Assembly: GCF_008831285.2 (NCBI RefSeq) | Contig: NC_045139.1 | Coordinates: 21,494,412 to 21,558,411, forward strand | DNA: 64,000 nucleotides | Direction: 5' to 3' | Origin: Nymphaea colorata | Taxonomy: Eukaryota > Streptophyta > Magnoliopsida > Nymphaeales > Nymphaeaceae | The notes under the pieces: generated by a model | Seen by the model: the letters and a program-made list of their open reading frames with translations, nothing else | The model's database searches: none | Told to the model about the DNA's origin: nothing | Translations under genes and position numbers: made by a program | Shown here: positions 22,516-32,958 of the stretch, in pieces | Numbering within the stretch: position 1 is the first letter of the stretch | Layout of the letters: the number at the start of each line of letters is the position of its first letter

Positions 22516-24452
22516 TGTTGGTTTGAGTGAGAGTTTGTACATGAACACTTTTGTTACAAACATGTCTATTTTGTTGTAATTCTTTTCAATTCACTTTGAG
22601 TTTATTTGGTTGCCGTCTCACTAAAGTATGAGGTTGAATTAGTTGAAAATAGACATGTTAAGATCATATTGCATGTAATGTTCATCTTTCACAACTATGT
22701 TCGGATATATGTCATTTAATTATGTTGATTTGGATGACCATTGATGGGTCTAATGATGATGAAAGTGATTATGATCCTTTTGATCCCATATTGGCATAGT
22801 TAATAATGAGAGTGTTCGAATGATGGTAAAAATAGAGGTTTTGAGCTCATAAAGATTAAGATGTAATTTTTATCACCCCAAATTTAAAAAAAAAAAAAAA
22901 AAACTATATTTTATTTTCACCAAAACAAAATTTCAGTTATTTGGATTTAAATTTTAGATCCTAAGTTCATTCCTAAACCCAAAATAAATTCACAGCTATT
23001 CGATCCAAAATGAATCTCTAAACCCTTGTCCAACCCAAACACAAAATTCAAATTCAAAATCCAACTTTAGACATGAGATTTAAATCCAAAATCCATCTCC
23101 CAAATCCAAAACCTAAGTCTAGATCAAAATTAAACATTTCAAACTCAAAATCCAAAATCAAGATCATAAAAATGAAATTTGATGCTATTGAGCGCCGCAC
23201 GCGCATGCACACCTCCCCTTTGTTTTATGTCTCGTCCTTGCACCAAAAATATGTTTTTTAGCTTAATCCACTCAGTAGAATGCATCAGCAACCAATTGAA
23301 CCCAATCTGGATTCAAAACAAGCCCAGAGTCACTCAAAATGGAGTCGGCCTCCCTCATTCATAAAAAAAACTATTCCTATACATATTTTAAAAAAAAATG
23401 AACAGCCCATTATTTATTATTAATTTTATTTTATTACTTTATTTTATTTCAAGCTCAGTGCGTTGCGCACACATGCGGTCACGCGTTCTCAAACATGCAT
23501 GATTGCCCATCGAGGGGGTGATTTTGGGCCTGTTGGGTGGGCATTAGCCTGCCCACAACCCAAAGTGGTGTTTGTAGGGCTGGTGGCCAATCCCACTTAG
23601 TTGAAGCCTATTTTAAAAAAATACTTGAAATTCACATGAAAAATTTGTTAAATTCAAGAAAATCAAATTTTGAGTTTTGGCTCCAAAACTCTCTATAAAT
23701 ACCCCTCCAATCCTCCCTCTTAGACATGAGCTAACCCTTGGGGGATTTCTAATGCCTCTTCACTTGAAGATTTAGAGTTTTATCTGACTCTTCTTCTCTA
23801 TTTCTCTTTTCTTTTATTCTTCTTCTTTTCCAAGTTTCAACTCTTCAAGAGAGCATGAGAAGATGTTAGAGGTATGTAATCATTTTTTTTTTGGTTCCCT
23901 TGCTTCCTCTCTATGACCATGCAAGAAGGCTCTAAGGACTTCTTGTCCAAAGTCGAAAGCTACTCTTGAGTGCACCAGGAGTGTGAGCAAGGCAAAACAA
24001 ATCTCATTTCTTCATTTATTTTCGAAACTATATTTGTTATATTGCTTTACTCATCGTTTATGTTTGAGATGATGTTTATGCATGATGTATTAATTTTTCT
24101 TAATTAATGAGCAAATGTGTGGCGAGAATGAGTGTTTGGGTTGGGACTTTTCATTGTTATGTTGATTTCTGATGTTGAGATTTGTCCAACCCGAGAAAAC
24201 CCTTCACAAATGTGTACATGTTAAAATCCATTTTCATGTCATTCTCACGTTTAGTTTCTTTCTTAATCACTTGATTAGGAACCTCAATGAGTACTTCATT
24301 ACATTGCTTGATTTTCTTCCATACCCAATGGCGGAAGAAATATATTTCCTTTTAACAAAGAAAATAAAATGTTTTATGTTTATCAGAGTCGGTTCAACAC
24401 TCAGACCTAGGGTCCCACATGCGTGGACGCGTGTGCGTTAAGGGGGGTGGAT
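22516..24452. other. Transposon-derived or unknown DNA
   Basis: No gene is recognised. The stretch 22885-23170 is A-rich with repeated AATCCAAA phrases. A TATA-like TATAAATACCCCTCC near 23695 followed by CT-rich sequence, and a purine-rich AAGGGGGGTGGA just before 24453, look like parts of LTR elements. No coding domain supports a specific assignment. Confidence 0.35.
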
Positions 24453-24699
24453 TGTAACACCCCAAATGTTTAGTCTCATATTGAAGATTGTGAGGGATTT
24501 TCAAGGGCTTATACAGTGGGTTATTAAATATATTGTAGTTTTGGTTCCCAGCTTTTTGGAAGCTGGAGCCAAAACTACTAAGGGGCGGGTTGAGATCCGT
24601 CAAACCAGGGGCGGGTTGGGATCCGTCAAACCAGGGGCTCGAGCCCTGGAGTGGATCTGTATGAAAGGCCATGCAGATCGCCACCTTGTTGGATCGAAT
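24453..24699 (+). repeat. Gypsy-like LTR start or solo LTR fragment
   Basis: TGTAACACCCCAAATG follows a polypurine-like AAGGGGGGTGGA, the usual look of a plant LTR 5' edge. Inside are GTGAGGGATTTTCAAGGGC and two 26-bp direct repeats beginning GGGGCGGGTTG (about 24583-24636). The end is not defined and it is fused to an unrelated gypsy integrase remnant. Confidence 0.4.
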
Positions 24700-25262
24700 T
24701 GAGTGATGCCAAGATCGAAAACCTTTTGGTATTGCAACATTACACCAACCAAGTACAATTGATAAGGAAAATGTTATTGACAGCTCAAAGTAAACAGAAA
24801 AGTTATGCTGACATTCGACGTAGAGAGTTGGCATTTGAGGTTGGTAATCATGTGTTATTGAAAATTTCACCTACTAAAGGCATTTTTCGATTTGGTGTTA
24901 AGGGAAAGTTGAGCCCAAGGTTTATTGGACCTTTTGAGATATTAGAGAAGATCGAAGAGGTGGCGTATATATTGGCACTACTACCTAATTTGAATTATGT
25001 TCATGATGTTTTCCATATTTCCATGCTTCGAAAGTACATACCGGATCCTACACATGTGATTGACTTTCAAGGTACTCAAGGGCAAGATGAGTTGACAATG
25101 AAAGAAAAACCTGTTAGAATTGTGGATCAAAGAGAACAAGTGCTTCGCACTAAGAGAATTGCTCTAGTAAGATTGGAATGACAACATCATGGGTTGAAGG
25201 AGAGCGCATGGGAACTCAAGGAGAATATGCGAAAGAAGTATCCACATTTGTTCTTGCATTAA
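24700..25262 (+). pseudogene. Ty3/gypsy (Tekay/Del-like) integrase C-terminus
   Basis: Reads TAQSKQKSYADIRRRELAFE, VGNHVLLKISPTKG, GKLSPRFIGPFEILEKI, VHDVFHISMLRKYIPDPTHV and PVRIVDQREQVLRTKRIALV, then a TGA at 25179 where a Trp codon is usual, then QHHGLKESAWELKENMRKKY. This is the integrase C-terminal region ending in the chromodomain-like tail of Tekay/Del chromoviruses. Everything upstream (gag, RT, most of integrase) is missing. The frame ends about 40 bp before a polypurine tract and LTR start. Confidence 0.85.
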
Positions 25263-25304
25263 GATATGATCTAAATTTCGAAAAAAATTTATTTGAGGGT
25301 AGGA

Positions 25305-28300
25305 TGTAATGTTATTCAATATTGCAGGTTGGTCTGAAGCGGGTCCAGACCCAGAACTCACCTACGTGAGAGACCGATGAGGGCTCTTATCCCTCACCTT
25401 CCTCTCGGTCTCCTCTTCGTTGCCTTTCTTGTCGCAAGGGAACATCCACACAGAGAAGAAACTAGAGGCAGAAGGTGTGGCAGCGGCAACGTTTGGGCCG
25501 GCGGAGGAAGGGTGACGGCGGTGGTGACGGCATTGCACAGGTAAGCCGTCAGTCTCTCTCCATGTCTCTTCCTTCTTCTTCTTCTTCTTTCTTCTCCTCC
25601 TCCCTTTCTCGTTGTTCTTCTCCTCTCCCTCTGTCCCGATTCTCCCTATTGAGTCCCCCTCCCATGCTCCTCACGCGCCCTCCTTCTTCCCACGCAGCTC
25701 GACCTCCCTCTCTATCTCCGCTCCTCATTCCCTCTTCCCATTTCCTGTTCTTTTCCCCTTCGACCTGAGTCTTCTCCCCCTCTCCTGCACGTTCTCTTTC
25801 TCTCTCTCTGAATTCCCTCTCGCTCTCTCTATCTGTCTCTTCTCCCTTTGTCTGCACTCTCTCTTTGCCCACGCTCTCCCTGCTCGAGCCCTCTCCCTCA
25901 ACTGAACACTCTTTGTGCACTCTCTCCTTACCGCCAGCCTCCTCCCACTCACATCTCTCCTGTTTTCTCTCTCGTCTTCAACCTCCCTCTCTCTTTTTGT
26001 TCCCTGCCTCCCCATCCAAACCAATCCCTATCAGCCAAACTCTTCCTCTTGAACTCATTTTCACTTTTTCTCACTAGTTAATGGGTGTTGGATTGGAATT
26101 GCAGCTTGGGGACGCATCTTTCTCTTCTTAACAGCGAATATAAGGCATTGGTGGTGGCGGCATTGCATGATTTTTGCTGCTTGGGGATCAATCGAACATT
26201 TGAGGTGGCTGCCTTGAACATTGCAGTAGTTTGGACACTAAGATTGGGGTGAGCGAGCCCTAATCGAGCTTAAATTATCTAAAATTTACTGTTAGTACAT
26301 GTATAATTATTATTTGAGCATGCTAGACTCATGATTCATTGATGATTCAATGATTTGGGATGCATATTAACGATGTTGCTATTTTGGAAAAAGGTTATGA
26401 CTATTTTGAGAAGGACGAGGATTTACGTGTATATCTATGTCTTTAGCATGATGGATTGATTTTCGAAGCGATTAGGAAACATGGTAGAGATGGGATGCAG
26501 TTCAGAAGATGTAGGACTATTGTTGCAAACTTGTGGCACATACTGTTGTCGATGTGCGTATTGCAGTGTTAGTTAGAGAAGAATATGTAAGTTGGGTGTA
26601 ACTATTGGGTAGACGCCTCAACTATGAAAACAAGTGAAAAGTGTATTAGTGATTGGTTGAATCGAAAGCTCGAAACATAAATCATTTGGTGATAACCTCA
26701 AAGAGTTGGGAAGAGGCCTATTAGAGGGCTTTGTGGGTCGACACTACCCGTCGACACCCTCTTGAGGCGATTACCTATACCTCAATGATTGTATTTTATA
26801 TTTGAATAGATTGTAAAACTGAACGAGTAGAGAATTTATCACTTTCTTATGTTTGCAGGTACATCGGGCACGTCAAGTAGACCTTGAGCGAGAAGATTCG
26901 AAGCTTGAGGCATTTTGGGTATTTTGGCGATGTGCAACAGGTATGGTGGCATTCTAGGCAAATCCCTTCCTGGAGCCAACTTTTGAATGTGTGTTTTCAG
27001 AATCGTGGGATCCTATAATTGTGTGGTGATTGAGTGAATGTGTGCCTGTGATTGATTTGTTATGAGATAAGTTTTGTTTTGAAATTACTATAACTTTCAT
27101 TTTGAAAATTACTATGCAATGGCATGTGCATGCTAGAAATGATAACTGCTTAGGACAGATGAGGTGGGGTATCGAGTCGAGTATCTCTTCGACCCCTATT
27201 GTTCATTAGAAAGCATCCTAGAATGATAACTACATAGGACAGCTACGAGCCAATTACGGATCAAGACTACTCTTCGTGGTTTGGTTAAGTTTTGAAAGAT
27301 CTGATTGATGTATTTGATTAATGTGAATGTTGTGGTATGTTGCATATGTATTACGGGCAATAATGTAATTGAATAAAATTGAATGATAGTTGTACCTATA
27401 TTGTTATGACAGCTAGCTAAGAATGTTAACTATATGTGAAGCCTTCGTGTGGAGGCAATTAGAGGTATGGGTGCACTCACGAAGTGAACCAACCTCATGA
27501 ACTAGCCAGTCACTTTGTGAATGTGCTTTCATAATGATAAGTAAGTAAGAATAAGAGATGAGAGGCCAGTGGGTTGTGGCAATGTGTTTGGGAGATATCC
27601 CCACCTTCACCATTGGTCTTGCTTGTTCGGAGCGCAGACGACCCCAGGGTATCGTTGTATGATGTGCTTGGAGCGTTGGGCTCCCGCCTTCCCAAACTGG
27701 GTGTTCTACGGAAGACTGAGCAACTCTCCTTAGAATTCACACATCCATGAATGATTGCTCTTCTGATGCAGTGTGAATGGATCCATATTATTTCGGGACA
27801 CCACGGGGGTTGTATCCCAGCTGTAGGTCGCTCGTGGGGTGCACGTGCCTGTGTTTGCACCTACAGAAACTCTCAATTCACTAAAAACTAATGTAAATGA
27901 AAAAAATGTGAATGAAGTGTGTGTGAATGAAGTGATTATGGATGATGTGTTCAAGCATGAATGACATGTGACTAATGAATGTGCTATTGTGGCCATTGAA
28001 TAGCCTTTACATATCGTGGTATATGTGAGGGGCTTCCATGACAAATCATGTGAATGTATGTCCTATCATTACATGATAGTGAATTGTTTTCATATTTGTT
28101 GTATCTCATATTTGAGCTTTTACTTTACAGGGTTGGGATTTATCTAGCTTGTTGCCATACTGTGAAGGCTAAGCCTTTAGTTGTCTTTCTTTTCCAGGTT
28201 TTGGTGGACCCAGGGCAGCAGGTTAATTAAATGGCTCTACTCACATCCTACTAGGGAGATTTTGGGTTTATTGTTGTGTAGACGTGTCATGTTTAAGTCT

Positions 28301-28543
28301 TTTGATGTCTTGTTTTTGTTAGGCATCAATGTCATGGTTTTGGGGTATTTTTGTCATATGTGTTATTGAGAAATGTGAAGCAATTTTGTATGAATAAAAT
28401 TGCTTATATAATAGAAAGTTTGTCCCATTGTCTTTGATTTGCACAGCTTCATTCCTTTTGAATCGTTGTGTTGTTGCACCTCAATGTTTTATGTTTTAAC
28501 AAAAAAAAAAATTATTTGGGGGTCAATGGGTTGGGGTGTGACA
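25305..28543 (+). repeat. Probable 3.2-kb Tekay/Del-type 3' LTR
   Basis: Starts TGTAATG after the purine-rich TTTGAGGGTAGGA that follows the integrase fragment, exactly where the 3' LTR should begin, and ends TTGGGGTGTGACA. About 3.2 kb is unusually long but fits the Tekay/Del lineage, whose LTRs are known to be large. A CT-rich block (25555-26080) creates long Ser/Pro/Leu frames on + and Arg/Glu frames on -, which I regard as composition artefacts. No second LTR is in the window, so the borders are inferred. Confidence 0.55.
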
Positions 28544-29002
28544 ATGTTCACATATAGAAATATTTCGAATCATGTTTTCCAAAAGATTTTCAAAAGTAAA
28601 TACTCTCTCTAATGAGGCCTTAGAGACTTAACCTAGGCTCTTGCATGAATCCAAGTTTCTCTCCGGCATACATAGAAAAATTGAAGTTGGACATTTCCAA
28701 GTCATTTCTTAATTTTAACTCTCATGAAGACATATACATATATATATGTTATATACGTAGACATGCACATGACTATCTCTCTTTGTTCTTCTCTTTTTAT
28801 GATTTAACACATTCTTTTAGAAATTCTCATACACGTACATATGAATCTATATACGTGTATTTCTTTCTTTTTATCTCTCTCTCTCTCTCTAGAGTCACTT
28901 TTCTTTAAAAATCTCTTTTTCTCTAAAATCTCTCTCTTTCTCTCTTTTTCTAAAATCTCCTTATCTCTCTCCATTCTATTTGATGCTTTCTTTTCATAAA
29001 GC

Positions 29003-29060
<58 letters not shown>

Positions 29061-29445
29061 TTTTAAAAATATTTTATTTTGTGATTCTAAAATATCTTTT
29101 TCTCGCTTTTTCTCTATGAAAGTCTTTTATCTTTTCCATTCTTTCAAATATTTTTCTCTCATGACTTAAGGTTTTAATTTCTTATTGGCTGGCTTCACCA
29201 AGACCAAAAATGAAGTAATAACCCAATATTAGAATTATGCTTGATGGTTTACAGCCCTATTCCATTTTCAAAGTTTTTCTTTTTTCATAACAATATTTAT
29301 GACAATCTTATAAATAAAAAATAAGAAACTTAAATGTATGTGGTGCTAGGAATGTTTTTAGATGAATGTCATGATAGGAATGAATGATTTCCTTCTACCA
29401 ATAATGCACTATTTTATCATGACATATATGGTCTAAGTGGGAGAT
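28544..29445. other. Unassigned, AT/CT-rich, ends in a polypurine tract
   Basis: Low-complexity DNA with CT-rich blocks (28875-28970) and a perfect AT run of about 50 bp (about 29010-29058). The last bases, GGTCTAAGTGGGAGAT, are a classic copia polypurine tract just before the LTR at 29446, so the 3' part is probably copia 3' internal sequence. No RNase H was recognised. Confidence 0.45.
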
Positions 29446-29898
29446 TGTTAGAAGTCTATATTGTATACCTATATATATTTGTCAATTATCGTATGTTACA
29501 GGCTATTTGTTTAAGTAGACTCAATTTATGGTGATCTAATAAATGTGGGCCTATATCATCTCATTGAGTATGGATCATATGTGTAGAAACCAAAGAGGAA
29601 CCTTATCCGGTTTATGATAGGCAAAACCATCATCTGGACACTCTTAAGTCTATAAATAGGGTCGTGGCTTCAAGGCACAGGGGTTAGGAAAAATTCCATT
29701 GTGTGATCTCTTCTGTGATCTCTTCTGTACCATCCTAGAGGATTTCATATCATACCCTTGCAACTTTTGGAAGATCTAATGGGGCCTTCTTCTAATTGTG
29801 TAATGGACATTTGTATGCTTCCACAAACTTCTCAATGTCAACCATGATCGATTCTCATAATTTTGGCATAAATAGCATATTTGTTTCTTTATGCCTTT
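29446..29898 (+). repeat. Copia-type LTR, copy 2 (3' LTR)
   Basis: Begins TGTTAGAAGTC directly after a polypurine tract. It is collinear with 10153-10556: GTATGGATCATATGTGTAG, a TATA box (TATAAATAGGG), CATGATCGATTCTCA. It carries a local duplication of GTGATCTCTTCT absent from copy 1. The tract marks it as a 3' LTR of a + strand element. Confidence 0.75.
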
Positions 29899-30112
29899 AG
29901 TTTTCAGTTCTCTCTATGCGTGTATTTTTGAGAAGGGAATATGTCTTGGTAGTTGTAGGCAAAGGGTCCATGAGTAATATTCAACTCCCAACCTTATTGT
30001 ACCTCTCATTCAATCCAATGAGAAACTAGATCAGTTTATTTAGAGAACACAAGCTCATAGCATGGTCCTTCTATTTTTTTGTAATAGAACATTACCATTT
30101 TCTGTAATTCAT

Positions 30113-30550
30113 GATATGATGTTATACTTCATAGATTCGGTGTATTGGCTTGAGGGAAATGTTTGCTCAACTTTGCCCATATTTGCGCTACTAAACATGT
30201 GTGAATAAACAGAGAGTTCTTTGTGAATAGCATTTAAACTCCAAGACCGAACGAGGTTGGTGCACCAATTCCATGCAACAACAAAAAAGAACTTCAGAGA
30301 ATCTGATTTTGGGATGAAACCATCCAAAAACCCATTTTGTTCTTGGCATTCAATGACATAAACATGGCAATCGACCATGTAGGATAATTCTGTGGTTATG
30401 CAATAAGACACAAGCATAGAACCTAGGCTATCAGAGTGATTGATGGAATACAAAGTTTCTTCCTTAATTTTTTTTGTCTTTTGTTTTCTATGTATTCCTT
30501 GTTTCAGTATCCATTCTCCTTTAATCACCTATGCTCTATTACCAATTTAA
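30113..30550 (-). pseudogene. Ty1/copia gag fragment with primer site
   Basis: Minus-strand frame with HSDSLGSMLVS, a diverged middle, NGFLDGFIPKSDS, WNWCTNLVRSWSLNAIHKEL. This is the usual N-terminal layout of copia gag (Retrotran_gag_3 type: N-x-GFIDG-x-IPKP, then W-x-RCN-x-MV-x-SW). On the same strand, just upstream (plus about 30530-30545), TTGGTAATAGAGC resembles the initiator-Met-tRNA primer site, so a 5' LTR probably lies at higher plus coordinates. Downstream gag and pol are missing. Confidence 0.7.
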
Positions 30551-31143
30551 GAGTAAGATCGAAAGAATGAAAGAACCTGTAGAAAGTGTCAAAAAAGAAT
30601 TGAATAACAAGCACTAAGACGTGTTGTCCCTCTTCATTTTGTCTAACCTTTATAGCAATAGAATACAAAAGGGCTGAGCATGGAGGAGGGGGAGACATCC
30701 AAAAGTACATGGATTATGACACATGCACTCATTCTTGCATAGGGGGACAGACCAAGATGCTTAGAATAGTCAGCAGCCTCAGCATCAAGCAATATGTGTT
30801 ACTGTTTTAGGAGAAGTAGTTGTCTGCCGTATGTCAAGAACGTAAAATCTTTTTCATAACCAATTAAAGTGTTTTCTTGCTCAAGCTTCATCAAGTTGAT
30901 TGCGCTTAAATATGCCTTTTAGCAACTAAATTTCAACTCCTGCATGCAAAACTTGGTGCAAGAAAATGCGATCCACAATAAATTGGCTTGAAATATATAT
31001 CCAAAGCCCAATAAATTGGCTTGAAATATATCCAAAGCCATATGGTTCAGAAACAATATTGAAAATCGTATGTGTATCAAATTTCATATTTTCAATCTTT
31101 CTGCATCCACATACATCCAAATCTTTCACAATGCAGAAGCAGA

Positions 31144-31193
<50 letters not shown>

Positions 31194-32145
31194 TGCTCTC
31201 GCTATATAGATTGCAACGCAACAAAGGGAGGCCAATACTAGATCTATCTAAAACATGTGTTTGTGATGACCAACTTAATCACACAATTCACTCAAATACG
31301 AATGATTCTTGTTACAAAAAGTGTCATCTTTACAACAACTTTGGAACATGAAAAGAGTGATAAAACCATAATAACATTGTTTGAAGGTCTAATTTTCGAG
31401 ATGGGCTCTTTGTAAATCAGTTCAATCACCAGCTTATGGTAATTTGATTAGACTCTATTCGTTCTTTTTATGCGTGTTCACTTCAATCATGCATCTAAAA
31501 AGAGTTGACTGAACTGCAAACATCATAGGAACAGGGCTCTGAATGGATTTGTGCCGGTGAATGATTCTGCCACGTAGATTACTGCGCAAAAGTCTGATTT
31601 TTGCTTCCACAATCTCCATGTCATGACGTGCAGTTACTCTCCTACGATGTTGGTGTTGAAGTTGGTGGGAGCGTAATCAAATAGTGAGTCTTGAGGCCAT
31701 GCACAAAAAAGAGCTTAGTTGCTCAAGCTATCATAAATTTTCGTGGCAGTAAAAACCAAGGATTGAAGTCCACTCAACACGCATTTGCAAAGCTTATAAA
31801 TATTTCGAGGCCGCCATGTCCCAGAAAAGTGCCCCTCCTTATGCCTTTCTCACTCCGGTTTTTTCCCTTTCTTATTTATGGGAATAACTGATGGAATTGC
31901 CTTCATAAATGTGTGACAGGGCTACTCCATTGCTCTTAAAGCCTGAAATGCGACTTCTACCATCAATTGGAAACACAATGAATGATGCATTCAGAAGCAT
32001 CCTACTTGAGGAAAGCAATTTTTTCGAAGGGGACTAGTACCAAGACTGTCAAGTTCTGGCGCAAGAGATTTTTTTTGTCACCGTCGAAGCTTAGACATAA
32101 GAGTTACTTACATTATGCCAATTCGATTTATGTAACACAAAGTTA

Positions 32146-32176
<31 letters not shown>

Positions 32177-32958
32177 ACAGATTATCAAATCTAAACTTGA
32201 AAGACTTGACTGGCGAGCGAGGTGCATGGAGCAATGTCGTTAATATCCTTCCATATCAGAGCTCATCAGCGTAGTAGACGGTTTATATTTTTATTTTTAT
32301 CATTTTTAAAATCAATTTAAAATATTATAAATTATTTTAAATGAAAGTTCAAAAAGGAGTTTAATACAGGCCGATACATAATAATACAAATCAGTTCATA
32401 TGCTATATTTGTAAGCAAATTTATGTAGCGTCGATACTAATATTTACGAAGTTCTTGTTTCCACCTCCTTTTATATTATAGTTGCTATTGTTACTTGAAT
32501 GGTTTGGATTCATACAGTTCACTCTAAATTTAACCTAATACGCATGGCAAATCTAGCCCGAATTTAGAAAATTATTCACCTGGCCAATAATCATTCAAAA
32601 AACAAAGCCACAATATAACACTTGCATGTAAATCATGGCCCATTAATCCTAAATATGCACCACACCATAAATACGAGGTCAGATCTTAAAGAGAAGAAAT
32701 AGAGTTAGAGGGCACCAAGATTGAATAATGAATCAAATACCAAACTGAAAAGTTGATACAGAACAGGAGCTAAGGAGGCTCGAGATCACAACAGTCTGAG
32801 ACGCTTGAGTGAAGTATAATTAGTTGCAAGACCGACATAACAAGATCATAATAGCATGAAACTATTCGGAAGGCAACAGGCTACATACTTTGCTTTCATC
32901 AAATAATGCAGACAATAGTTCTCTGCTCAAAAAAAGGAGGTGAGACATCTCATGCTGG
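30551..32958. other. Intergenic, probable LTR remnant then unassigned
   Basis: The first about 300 bp probably belong to the 5' LTR of the minus-strand copia fragment. A 30-bp near-duplicate (ATAAATTGGCTTGAAATATAT at about 30978 and 31010) and two CT runs (31147-31185 and 32145-32171) are present. Open frames at 31691-31891 and 31982-32173 have no recognisable content. The last several hundred bases probably include the ABIL1 3' UTR. Confidence 0.4.
31147..31185. repeat. CT microsatellite
   Basis: About 19 uninterrupted TC dinucleotides followed by imperfect TATC repeats. Confidence 0.95.

Noticed and set aside
22680-22880. Short acidic frame (SNDDESDYDPFDPI-like)
   Set aside because: Too short, interrupted, and no match to a known domain; could not be supported as a gene.
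25475-26081. Ser/Pro/Leu-rich + frames and Arg/Glu-rich - frames
   Set aside because: Produced by a CT-rich block inside a probable LTR; all frames are low complexity and no domain is recognisable.
31691-32173. Two short + ORFs of about 65 codons
   Set aside because: No motif, one ends in a CT microsatellite; coding potential not supported.
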